From Struthio camelus (lineage: Eukaryota; Chordata; Aves; Struthioniformes; Struthionidae), in contig NC_090947.1 in assembly GCF_040807025.1 (NCBI RefSeq), forward strand, positions 1,426,001 to 1,490,000: DNA of 64,000 nucleotides, given 5' to 3'. The notes under the pieces are model-generated. The model made no database searches and had not been told where the DNA came from. It saw only the letters and a list, made by a program, of their open reading frames with translations. The position numbers and the translations under genes were made by a program. This document shows positions 13,021 to 24,700 of the stretch, piece after piece (position 1 is the stretch's first letter; every line of letters starts with the position of its first letter).

Positions 13021-14607
13021 CGGCACATTTCAGCCCGCCAGGAGCCAAATGTTGCTCTTAACCCTTGCTAAAACTGTGATTAAACTTCTGGAGGGGAGGG
13101 GTACACTGAAATTCTTCCCCCCCTCCCCCACCATGCCCTTGTCATTTTAACCGTGCCGAATCCCCAAAACAAGTGCGATAGCTCCCTAGAAATCAGATCC
13201 TTTATGGTGCAGGGAGACCTCAGCTTGCGAGATGACAAGGGGTTTCTATGAACTGGTTCAATGCCACTGCTACATGCTTACCTATAAAAAGCTGACAAGC
13301 CTGAAAAGCCGAGCTGGAGCTGACTTGGCCCGGGGGGCAATTTTGGGGACAGCCATGCCACTGCATGGTGAAGGGCCACGTGCACACCCACTCTTCCCAG
13401 TGGTTAAAGCAAAGGTTTTGAGTGTCACGTTGCAAAGAGGTGAGTGAAGCCCAAGAGGGCAACACAGTGCTCTCCAGGAGAGCATTTCCAGCATGTGGCA
13501 AGGGGCAGGCTGGGCAGAGGAGGATTGGGAAGCGGCCCACTGCCCATCCATCAACCGTGTTTATGCTGTACGGGGGAATTAAGTCTCCAGGTGTCGCAGG
13601 GAAGCTTCAGGACCACGAGCCACGGGTGAAATCTGCATCTCTTTTTAAGGATGCAACAAGGAAGCTGCGAGTTTGCTGTTCCCAACCGCTTCCTAGGACT
13701 TTAGCACAGAGGAAAATAGCATCATAGCAAAGACTTCTCCACTGCGCACAAGCTGAAGACTGGCGAGCTTGACACACCTGGGTCAAGAGAGCGGCCAAAC
13801 AAAGTACCGCAGCTCAGCGTTCATCACGTCGCCAGGGCGTGGGGAAGTAAGACGGCCCCAGCGTCGCAGCTGATCACCGCTGGCGCGAAAGGAAACGGCC
13901 GCATTAGCGCCCAGATCACAGCTCGAGGAGGACGCAGCCTTCTAAGGCACGGCTTTATGGAGAGGGAAACCTGCCCGGCCGTTAAGTTAACCACACGGCC
14001 CCAGCTGGCTTTCGTGCCTGGCCTCAGTGCAGGCTGCCCAGGGACTGGGTGGAAGCGCGGGGGGGGTTTCCTCCTTTTGTCCCCGCATCCAGCCCTAACC
14101 ACAGGGATGCACAAATGCAATTTGCTTACGGCAAACAAAATCCAAGCTCACCAATGTGTCATGCCGCCAACAAGCCTCACGTAGCCAGCTGATAGACCAG
14201 GTGGTGAGAAACACTGTTTTGCTAGGCAATGGAAAGACAAAGGAGGATATTTGTGTCTTCTCTGTTTGTTTTTTTTTTTTTTTAAGCCTTCAGATATAAT
14301 CTTCCAATGATTTCGCTGTACTCTGTCTTATCAGCTCTGACCCCTGGCAGTGCAGGGGACTTTGTTTATCTTGGAGCCTCGCAAAATTCATGACCATGTT
14401 CATAATAAGATTCCTTGTCCAATTTGCTGTCCTTCCACCTCTTTGCGCTCCTCAGACAATACTTGATCTGTAGCACTAACTTTGGCATCTTTTTCCTGCT
14501 CTTTTAAAAGTTTCCGCTGCGTGAAAGAGCCGGGCTCTGACGTCCCTTTTTGGCCGCGCTTCCCATCCCAGGGCCATCTGCCAAGTGCAAGGTCACGACG
14601 CTTCGCA

Positions 14608-14820
14608 CTGGACCTTGGCAAGACTTTCGACGCCGTCCCCCACAGCCAAACTGGGGAGATACGGGTGCATTACAAGGGAGATGAAAAACTGGCTGGCCCA
14701 CCAGGGTTAGCAGGCAGTGGTTCAAACCAGCAGCCAGTTCCCAGTGGTGCACTTTGAGGGTGGATGCTGGCCCGACGCTATTTAGTGCCTTCGATAGCAA
14801 CCCGGATGATGGGCTACTTG
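14608..14820 (+). mobile_element. CR1-family LINE relic, reverse-transcriptase segment
   Basis: In one frame this reads LDLGKTFDAVPHS, the recognisable KAFDTVPH motif of CR1 reverse transcriptase. It continues with nucleotide likeness to the segment leading to the SGVPQG and DDLDDG region (for example CAGTGGTGCACTTTGAGGG and AACCCGGATGATGGGCT). Frames are broken and blocks are missing, so it is an old dead fragment. Element identification is from memory of CR1 sequence. Confidence 0.7.
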
Positions 14821-16553
14821 ACCAGGAAAAGCATCATCTGGCGCTTAAACCTACCCTGCTGCGCATGTCCCCAAGTTAAAAATTAAGTGAATGCACTGAA
14901 ATTAATTTGACTGATCACAATTTGACATTAGCCAAAGCCTAAATTCCCTCCACCCTACTAGAATTTCTCTGCCGCCACAAAAAAGGTATTTAAGTAATGG
15001 AAAAAAAAAAAAAACAGTTTAAGTCTTTAAGGAAGTTGAACCACTAGCTAACACTTCTGGAAACAGTCATTAAAGGTGTCAAAAGGGCCGATTTGGTGGT
15101 GTCTACTTTATCTGCAAGTGGAAAGACAGTATCCTGGTTTCCTCACCTTTGCTAGTGCAGCTCCTTCAGACCTGGAGCCTGAAGTTCCAGGTCCAAGAGC
15201 ACCTGGAAGAAGCCAAAAAAATATACCTTCCTTTTTCCAATGACTAAGCAATATGAGGAATGAGAGATCTGTTAGCACAGGCAGGAGACGGGAACCAAAA
15301 GCAATGAGTTCTGTCACAAAACCAATGCCTTTGGATGGTCACTGAGCAGGGAGAGACAGTTTCCCATTGGCAGAAGCAGGAGAACAACCCAAAACCAGCA
15401 GCAAAAAAAGCAGACATCTGAGGAAGAGAGAATAAGGCCATTTCTCAGCAAAGACTATGGCAACATAAATAGAAAAAGTAACATTATGCCCCAGACGGAG
15501 CCCTTTCGATTCATTCCTGCCCTACAATGTGGCTATTGTTTTGCTGACAACTGGTAATTATCCCTGAGCTGAAATACGCTGGTATTCCCACCCTTTCACC
15601 AGGGGGATTTTGCTGTGCCCGACCCTCCAACACCAGCACAATTCACATACCACGAGGTTCAAAGGAGCTGGGGGGGGGGGGGGAGAGGACCGAAAAGGCC
15701 AGGCGAAAGGCGAAGCGGACTACTTGGCTACTTCGCTTGGGAAATACCCTTCATTCACCCTCTAGAAATGAAGCCGTTGGGGCCGGGTTTGCTCCGAACC
15801 GCCAGGTTTCGGGGTGCAGGGACGTCTCCTTTCCATAGGAAGAGGGATGGGTGCGCGTCGTGGGGGTGCAGGCACTTGCTTTTTGGCAGTGCTCACCAGA
15901 CCATCCCTGGGATGGTGCTACAACCACCCGGCAGGCTCGCCTCTCAGGGCCCGCTGGTGCCCCACATCCCCAGGGCTTCTTCTCCCCCAGGCCACGGGTA
16001 TCTGCAGCACCCATCAATCCCCCTTACCACCTCAGGCTTTTTGACCACCCCATGACGTCCTTGGACGAGCTGCGGGTGCAGCGAGGCTCCCAGGCAGCCC
16101 AGGGCGCCTGGCTCGCGCCGAGGGCCGGCCCCGAGCCCGGTCCCCGCAGCGGCCGGCTCCACCGGCCAGGCGAGGCCAACGCTGGGCCTCTTGTTCCCCG
16201 CTCTCCAGGCCAGCAGAGCTTGCTCTGGACTGGAAGCCATCTGGAAAGGGCCCTCTGCATTTCGCTAGCAGCTCGTGCTGGCCCCCGCCTCCCGCAAAAG
16301 GCGTTTCTAAACGCAGGGTGCACGTGTCGTCCTAGTTGGGGCGCTCTGAAAGGCAGCTCTGGGGAGCTCCCCCAGGCTGCGATCCGTGGATGGGGCTGAA
16401 GGGGCTGGACGAGCGTTTGCAGGGGGAGAAGGGAAGCAAAAATGCAGACAGCAAAGGCTGAAGCCAGGACCCACTTGAGGATGGTGCAACAGGCACCCAG
16501 GCCAAGCAAACTCAGACTGCAGCTATTTGGGAGGAGGGAGCAGTGGCAGAGGC

Positions 16554-16560
16554 TATAAAA
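16554..16560 (+). promoter_or_regulatory. Candidate TATA box
   Basis: TATAAAA in the context GAGGCTATAAAAGGCC, a near-consensus core element, with TTCATTTTTACTCCC about 20-30 nt downstream as a possible initiator. No coding exon could be tied to it. Confidence 0.3.
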
Positions 16561-17339
16561 GGCCACAACAGCTTCATTTTTACTCCCAGCAGCTCAGAGG
16601 GGGAGGGCAGGAAACCCAAAGAGGGCCAAAGGAGTGGAAAGAAAGCCTAGATAACCTTGCAGCCATGCTAAAAAGGGTCAGGACCCACTCGCAAGGCTCC
16701 AGCCCTCCTCTGCCGCGAGGAAAACCAGACAGCTGCAGGGCAAAAAAAAATAAATAAATTCAACTGCTGCCTCCCAAACGTCCAAGTTTACACGACATGT
16801 CCTTGCTCAGCCTGGCAAGGAAGAGAAGGAAAACGCAACGCTGCACAAAGCCACAACCTCCCATCCTGTGTTAAAAGGGTCCCCGGATCCCCGGCTGTTC
16901 CCTCGGGCTCAGCCTCTTCCGAGCAGCTGCTGTTCTGCTGCGCGCAGCGCTCACTGACTTTTAAGGATGCTACAGCCCCTTCAGCTCCCCCTGCATGCCT
17001 CGTGCCTCCATCCCCACCAGCGCAGAGCAGACAGCACAAACCCTTCCCAGCAGACCTGCAGCAGCTCATCTATCCCGGCGTGGGACAGCAGTGATTAACA
17101 GCCTAAAAAACTCCCCAAAGCACAGAGAGTCCAGCCCAAGGCTAGCCTCAGCTCAGACCGGGCAGATAAGATAGTCAAAAGGGCTGGACACTGCCTCAGG
17201 GTGGATGGAAACATTAAAAAAAACCTGAAAGGTGGGGTTTTTTTTTGATTTTCCAAAGCAGCCACAGGAGGCTCAGGGAGGAGGATGAGGCACGGACAGA
17301 GGAAAAAGGGGAAAGCGCAAACGGCAGTGAGGAACGCAG

Positions 17340-18760
17340 CGGCATTTTATAACGCTGCTCTCTGTATCGCCGCCCTGCGCGCGCGACGCCACGTCACTTG
17401 GGCGCGCTGAGCGGAGGTCAGGGGGCCGGCGTGCTCGGGGCGCAGGGGCGCGCGCGGGGCGGAGGCACGGCAGCGGATGAATTCACCGGGCTGCAGAGCG
17501 GCCTGGGAGCCACAACTCGCCAGTGGGGGATTTTTGTGCTGTGATTTACGCACGTGAACTGCCACGAGTTTCCTCCAGATGGGAACTTGGGAAACCAACT
17601 GCTCCTGCAGCGATGCCGGTTCCCCAAGGGCTGCCGGTGCCCAGCAGAAAAGCACCATAAACGGAGCGTGGCGACACCTTTTCCCTTGAAGCGTCGCCAT
17701 TCTGCTCCACGAGGCTTTTTGCTTGCTTGCTTTCCTGTTGTCCTTGTACGAAAAGCGCTAGGGAAAGGAAACCACTTCCTAAATCCCAGTTAGGAAGGGG
17801 GATTTAGGAAGGGGGATTCGGGGGGGATCCCAGGCGTTGCAAAGACACGGCCTGCCGCCACCAGAGAGGAGATATGGGGGGGGGGTGCAAAACTCCCCTC
17901 CCTGAGGCTGCTTTCAAGACACAGTCAATAAAACACAAGCGGTTTTGTAAAGCCTCCCGCCGCCTCCCGCTTCCCCGAGGCGCTGCCGTGCTGGCCCCCC
18001 GTTTCCAGGCTCGAGCTCGCAAGCATGTCGCGATTCAGAGCGTAGCTAATCCAGGCTGCCGGCACCAGGCAAAGCTCCCCTTGGCCAGACCAAACTAGCC
18101 ACCGAGTTGGGGGGGGGGGGGGGGGAATTACATAAATAAAATCTTAAAAAAAAAAAAAAAAGGAGGAGGAAGGAAGGGAAAAAAAGAAAAAATATGGAAG
18201 AAAGCAAGCGGGAGGAGGTAGCTACGGGACTCCGCGCGAGTTTGAGCCCGTCTACAAAGGGCCCAGCCAGACTTTGCGGGGAACAATATCCATTCTCCGG
18301 GCCCTGGAGCGCTGCCAGCGCTTGCTGCAGCCATTGCCCCAGCAAAACATGCGGCCGCTTGCCGCGTACGGCTCCGGCGGCTCGAAAAGCAGGCAGCCGC
18401 AGAAGCGCCGACCTCAGCACTTCCAACGCGCCCGGTGCCGCCGCCTCCCCCCGCCCCCAGCGCCCCACTGAACACCCCCGGGAAGACCGCCACCGCCGCA
18501 CTTGCGCCGTGGGAAAACATTGCCGAGGCTGAGCTGGGATTAAGCCGGCAGCAGCCCCGTCTCCGAGAACCGGCAGGGAAAGCCGGTGCCACAGGCCAGT
18601 CTCGGGCTCACCGGCGCGGGAACCGAGCCGGGACACGGCCGCACGCAACGGGAAAAGCCCGCGGGAAGCATCGGGCAAAGGCTCCACTAGACCAAACCTC
18701 TGCCTCGTAACCCGCCTTTTACGGAGGGGCTCTGGCGGGGCCGGCTCGCTTCGCCTTTCG
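17340..18760. promoter_or_regulatory. CpG-rich block (possible CpG island)
   Basis: Dense CpG, especially 17,360-17,480 and 18,220-18,720, with CGCGCG-type runs. It could be an alternative or independent promoter. The long minus-strand open frame through it (18,046-19,191) is low-complexity and is not accepted as coding. Confidence 0.4.
18109..18225. repeat. G17 run, A16 run and long polypurine tract
   Basis: G17 at 18,109-18,125 is followed 20 nt later by A16 (18,146-18,161). An almost pure purine stretch then runs to about 18,225, broken by a few pyrimidines. Low-complexity sequence inside a CpG-rich block. Confidence 0.9.
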
Positions 18761-21700
18761 CTTCGGTGACTTGAATTACCGGCTTTCAGCAGCGGGCACA
18801 AAATCCGCCTCTTGCCCTGCAGCGCTCGCGTAACGCACAGCGCCGTGACAGCAGCCGCCCGCGTCGAGGCCAGCATCCAAGCCAATCCCCACAGTAACCA
18901 CTGCAAGGACCAGCCACGAGGCTGCGACTCGCAAGTGCCATGATAAACGCAGGGAGAGGAGAAGGAAGGAGGGGGAAAAAAAAGACCCCAAACTAGAAGA
19001 CGGGGAGCTGCTTGAGGGGCCGTAACTCCCTTCAAACGCAGGTTCATTTCTCCCTGCCTTATAGCTACTGATCTGCGCACACAGGTGAACCAAGAGACGA
19101 CTCTGCCGCTGCGCGCAGCAACTGCTTTCTCCCACCCGGAGCAGCCCGTCTGCTCAGCCAGGACCAGGGCAGGCCGGCCCCGCGCACGCAACGGCGGGGC
19201 CTGAACCTCCCGGGGGGGCTTTCAGGGATATCGGAGCACAAACAGCAAAGGGAAAAAGCAAAGAATAGACCAGCTCGCCCAGCTTGCTGCGGAAAACGCG
19301 CACCGTCAGCGCCAACAGGGAGGTGAGAGAAGGAAAGCAGGATAAAGTCCGGAAGGGACTGCAGGGAAAGCAGAGGAAATGCTTAAAAGATGAAAATGGG
19401 ACAATGTTATCAGCGCACAGCTGCCCTGTTCCTCTAAGAGGCAGGGGCTCGCTCGCGCAGGGGGAGCGCAGGCACGTGGGCATCTGCCCTGGCCACCAGG
19501 CTCAGCCAGCCAGTACGCAATGCTTCTGCTCTCCCAGGCTGATTCGGGTAACATTTTGGGGGGAAAAGAAGGTGGGGGAGGTTCTCGGGGAGCGTCTGGA
19601 AAGGACTCGGCACCAAAACAGCCCAGAGATTGAGCTGGACGCAGCACCCAAAGGCTGCTGCTGAAATCACGCCAAGGGTGAGCTAGCTGCCCCGAGGCGA
19701 GAAACGACTTGAGCGCGCTGCTGCTCCGGTCACATCCCTCCTGCGCAGGCTGCAGGATCAGGCCCCTTCTTGATGCCAGCCCAGCACCCCGTGCAGGAAA
19801 CCCACCAAGAAACATCCGTCAGGGTCCACTGGAAATCCCAAGCCCCCAGATCAAAGCCAGTGAAATTCAGCCATACACCCAGAGCCACCCTAAAACACAT
19901 ACCGCTGCTGCAAAGGACCCCGTGGGCGTCCCAAGCAAAAAACTGTGGCATCTCACCCTGACTTAGAGCAGGGCTTCCCGGGGGGCTGCAAATTGCTAGG
20001 AGAGACCAAAAGGGCCAGCACAAGAGCTAACAGGCTTCCCTACCATCAACTCAGTTTTTAATTCCCAGGAAAAGGTGGGATTCAGCTCCAGGTGGGAGTC
20101 GTCACAAGCATAATTTTTACCAGTATTAGCAAAACTACCTTTCATCAAGATACGCCACATTAGCATCACCCCAAGGCAAGAGGGATACAGGTTGTTAACA
20201 GCAGGCATTGCACACCAACTGTTAACACAGCCACACAACCATATCAAACTGCCAGAGAGCCGCTGGAACATTAGGATGCAGGGAATGTATTAAGCGATTT
20301 GTTTCTACTGCACAATTGTATTTGTCTTGGCATGGTGAGAGTCAGATTTACAGTCACATCAATTCCCCACAAAGTCCCAGCATGGTCTTGTCTGAGCTGG
20401 CGTGACTTAGCAGGGCGAGCAGGCTTTGCTCCCCTGTCTTCACCTGGCAGCAAAGCCTCTCCTCCGGCATGCTGGCGCGCTTCGCAGGCTGTGCAGGAGC
20501 CATACGCTACCTGCTCTCGACTTGGTTTTGGTGGGGGCAGGCACGCTTAGCAGCCACCTCCTGCCGAGTGCAGGTAGAGGTAGGCTCAGGAGCCCGTTCA
20601 GGAGCCCGTTTCATCACCAGCAACTTTTGCAAGAGTTTCCCTGCCGCCTGGAGCAGAACTAACCCCCACCATGGGAGACGCCTGCAGAGCTCTGGGGCAT
20701 CTAAGCAGCCGTGGATAGCACGGCTGTGCAGGCTCCTGGAGACACCTGCTCAAGGTGGCCTCAAGCTTCCCGGGACAAGCCGGGGACAAGCACCGAGCCT
20801 GCCTGTGCAAAACAGCATGCATCCGGTCAACGAACCATCACCGTGTGACGGAGCAAGACACAGCAAATATCCTTCCTACACCACAGCATTCATCCCTGTT
20901 GCTAGGACACCCACTAGGGAAGAAATATAACACTTATGGATTAGTGTCTAGTCTGCCTGACCTTTCTTTTGGTTTTCTAGGTAGCTAGGACTCAGGCAAA
21001 AACTGGGCCTCAGGCACTGATAGCGATGCTCAGTAAAAGAAAGTTGTTTGTAGTTCCTAAAAGATCTGGGATGGGGGAGGGAGGGACGATCCAGCCCCTG
21101 AAAAAGCGATTTAAACTACCTGCTCCAGGAAAAGGATGTGCAAAAGAGAAATTCAGGCCTTGCAACCTACTGCCAAGGCTGGGGTTTGCCCAGCAACCCA
21201 GCCTGACAAAAGACTCTTTCATGAAAGGGGACAATGTCAACTCTACAATTAGCAGTGGAAAAGAAAAAGAGCTGAAAGAAGATTATTACCTCCAGTGTTG
21301 CCTTTGGGGACTGGAGGCTGACGGGCCCCTCTCAACCGTTTTCATTAACTCTTTAGGCCGAGTCCAAGGAGGGAACGTGGGAAGCAACCGTGGCATTTTA
21401 AGGCTGGCTGCTAACTTCTGCCCCAGCTCAGCTCCTGAAGCCCTGGGGAGGCGTTCAGTGGAGGAGGCTCCTCTCTAAGCTCTGTGGGGCAGCAGCTTCC
21501 CATGGCCACATGCTGGTACTCCAGAAAGGGCACAGGGGCTGACACTGAGGTCACCAGAGAAAAAAAAAAACAACCTGACCATGTCCTCCAGAAGTGCAGC
21601 CGTCCCCACGAGGGGCTCACAAGGCTTTATGCTGGTGGAAGAGGAGCAAAGGAATCTCAGGGGTGGAGGGAGGCTTTAACACCAGCTGGACAGGGGTCAG

Positions 21701-24700
21701 GGAAATCCCTGGAGAGAGATGGTCGGTCACTGCACGCAGAGCATCTCAGCAGGCCTCCACTCTGGAAGAGTCCACTTAAATCTCATACAAGAGAAGAAAC
21801 CTATACCGGCTTCTGCAGAGAAACCGGCCCAGAGACTTCCCTTTTCCTTTGCCCCGCCAAAAACAACAACAAAGGCATTTAGGACGTGCATTTCCATTCT
21901 GAACCAACTCTTCACCAAAGCCTGACCAGCTAAAGCTGGATATAAGGTGGTGTTTTGCAGTATCACAGAATGCAACAAGGAGACCCATTCCCTGGAGCAC
22001 TTCTGGGTTAGTTTGGCAGCAGCTGATGACTTTGCACCTGAGCTCCAATGCTGAATCAAACCCAGTGTGCAACAGTGAACCAGAAGGGACCAGGATCATC
22101 ACTGCTGTCCCCACCATGTCCCACATGGCCTGGAGAGGGCCCACAGAGTGCTACCATGCCCTTCACTGTAGGAGGGCATACTTCATGCTGCAATGCCACT
22201 TTCTCATACCCTTCCCTGACAAACCCTCCCTGCTGGGGAACTTCCTCTGGCTAACCTGCAACACGTGACCCTCTGCACACCTTAACCTTCACCAACAGAC
22301 CTCCCCTGCTTTCCCTGACAGCCATCTCCTCCTCCCAAGAGGAGGCCTCACTCTGCAGCATCTGGTCTCCTCCCAGCCTTCCGACCGCTGTTGCCAATAC
22401 CTTGTTTTTGACGTTCTCCAAGCAGGACACAGAAATTTTCTGTGCAGGGCGCTGATCAGATACATTGTCAAGAAGGGATAAGCAAGAGTTTGTCTGACAT
22501 AAAGCCCATGTTCTTGCTATCACAATCTCCAGACAGACCCTGGGGACTCCATTCAAGATCAAGTGCTAACTGGGCATCAGAGAGAGACAGGCACAGGGAG
22601 CAGAGTCTTTGTTTGGCTCGCTGACCAAAAAGCACAAGCCTGCCCCAAGGCAGCGGCAAGGCTCACAATGCCAGCTACAGCAGGGCATGGCAGAAAAAAA
22701 TATGCAGAACTTTCTCCAAAAAGTGGAGAGTATTTCAGCTTGCAACTCCATCTCGCAGGCTCACGCCTTCAGCATTAGCACAAAGTGACCTACAGAGCCA
22801 CTGACTCAGGCGGAGAGTTTTTGGAAGCAGCCGGCAGCGCCAGAGACTTTCTCTTGGCTGGAGGTGGGAAATGGGGCCGTTTGGTGAGCACAACTGTAGG
22901 ATGAGCTACTTCCTTACTAAACACGGTGAGTGGCCGCACGGGATGCCGCAAGCTATACTGCTGCCTTCTCCTGCCTTACTTAGCAAAGTGGGGGACCCAC
23001 CTGCATACAGAGGGCTGTTCAGGGCTGCAGATGGCCTGCCCCGTCCCATCAGGTACTACATGCAGGGAGGACGCTGGAGGCATCACAAGAACCCGCACTC
23101 CATCAGCCTTTGTAGCCTGCTGCAGCCTGACATCTCCATCTCCCCACCAAAAAGATGCAGCAACTGGTTAAAAAAACAACGTTCTATCTGACAGTGTCCC
23201 AGCTACCCAGCGCCAAAAGGTTAGAAAACCCCCTGCAAATGTTTCTGGAGGTGCTAGCACTATCCTCTGGTTACAGCTGCTCCACTGGGGCTGACAATAG
23301 CACCTTTGAGCTTATCTCATGGAAGGGGTGACAAACTGATAAGCTTGTAACCAAAGCAAGGCTGCCCACAACCGATACTCCAGAGGCAGAGAGGGCTGTC
23401 GACTCCAGCAGCCGGTCAGGCATGACATATTTTGCTAGGGAAACAGCGGGGCTTTTCTCTTCCAAATACCTGGGGCGAAACCTAAAACCTGAGTATTTCC
23501 AGCGAAGCCTTTCCCTTTCGCCACTTGCCACGAAGAAATCTGGGTGGCACTTGGGCCGAATAACCTGGCCAGGAATGGTTCATCCCAGTGGTGCCTGTTG
23601 TTCCCCAAGCCATGAGGCACAGCCAGAGCAACCAGGGGTAAAGCACTGCTCAGGGGATTACTTGAAGCAAATCACCCAAGCGAAAATCTGGCCAGACAGC
23701 AAACCTTTGACCAGGCTGCCATCCATTTAGGAGCTTTAACAGGAAAGAGGCCAGTCTGAACACTGCCACAGGACAGGCACGCATGGGCACAGCTCATCCT
23801 TATGCCAGGACAGGCCCCATGACCACTGCCTTTCAGACACACCATGGGGCTGGAGGCTCTCGCTAGCTTAGAAGTCAGCCAGGGTGTCCCCCCGTCTAAA
23901 ATTTGCACTTGCAGGGACTGGCTGTAGCATTGGGCTTGTCCCAGCATGGACACAGAAATTTAACAGCAAGCCCAACATGTGGAAGCAGCCAAAAAAGCAG
24001 CAGAAAGAACAACTAGCTGCAGAAATACACATTTCCCTCTCCATTTCCCTTGAATAAGGCTGCAGCCAGCTCTGGCTAACAGATCTGCAACCACACCAGA
24101 TACAGGCGTCGCTAGGAGATGACAGCATGCCATGTGCTCAGATGATGCAGGTACCACTAGCCCCACTACAGCCCAAAAAGCCCAGTCAGCTCCCAGGCGA
24201 GCCAACTTCCATGTCTCCAGCAGGCTAACCTAGCTGCAGGCTGAGCGCTGCCAGCTAGACCCGAACCCCCTTCAGGCTCCACAGGCTAGAGAGCTGCCTG
24301 GGGTGTTCAAATTCAGCCACAGACATCATCTTTCAGGTTAGACTGGCTGCCGCCTAGGTTGGGAATTACATCCGCACCCTGAATTTGTCTGGGAGATAAT
24401 ACAATATCACAAGTAGGAAGGCATCAAGTGGAAGAGGAAGGACCGGGAAAGTATCAGCCAGCCATGCACGGAAGCTTTACTCAGGCCTCTCCCTCACTCA
24501 TCCTCATTTGCTCTGTGACTTGGGAGGTACTAGGGACATCTCTAAGGATGTCTAACATCCGCAGAGTCTGGGGCAAGGCAGGCCACGTATAGACACGGGG
24601 ACGCTCCCCAAAAGCACCCTCCTGCCTGGCTCGTTCTCCTCTGGACATAAAAGCTCTCTCTTGCGTTAACACCTTCTGACCTGGCACGGAGGAGGAACGC

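Larger units (their letters stand above)
4250..14607. other. Non-coding sequence with scattered small repeats
   Basis: Apart from the repeats and the CpG-rich block listed separately, I see no gene. The longest open frame (5,443-6,267, plus) has no domain, no splice support and a composition that follows local GC. A T-rich run is at 14,266-14,283, inside the same intronic or intergenic background. Confidence 0.5.

Noticed and set aside
14482..14757. Open frame containing a reverse-transcriptase-like motif as a host gene
   Set aside because: The motif belongs to a dead CR1 relic and the frame is not maintained beyond it.
18046..19191. A 381-codon minus-strand frame
   Set aside because: It runs through poly-A and poly-G tracts (Phe- and Pro-runs in translation) and shows no motif.
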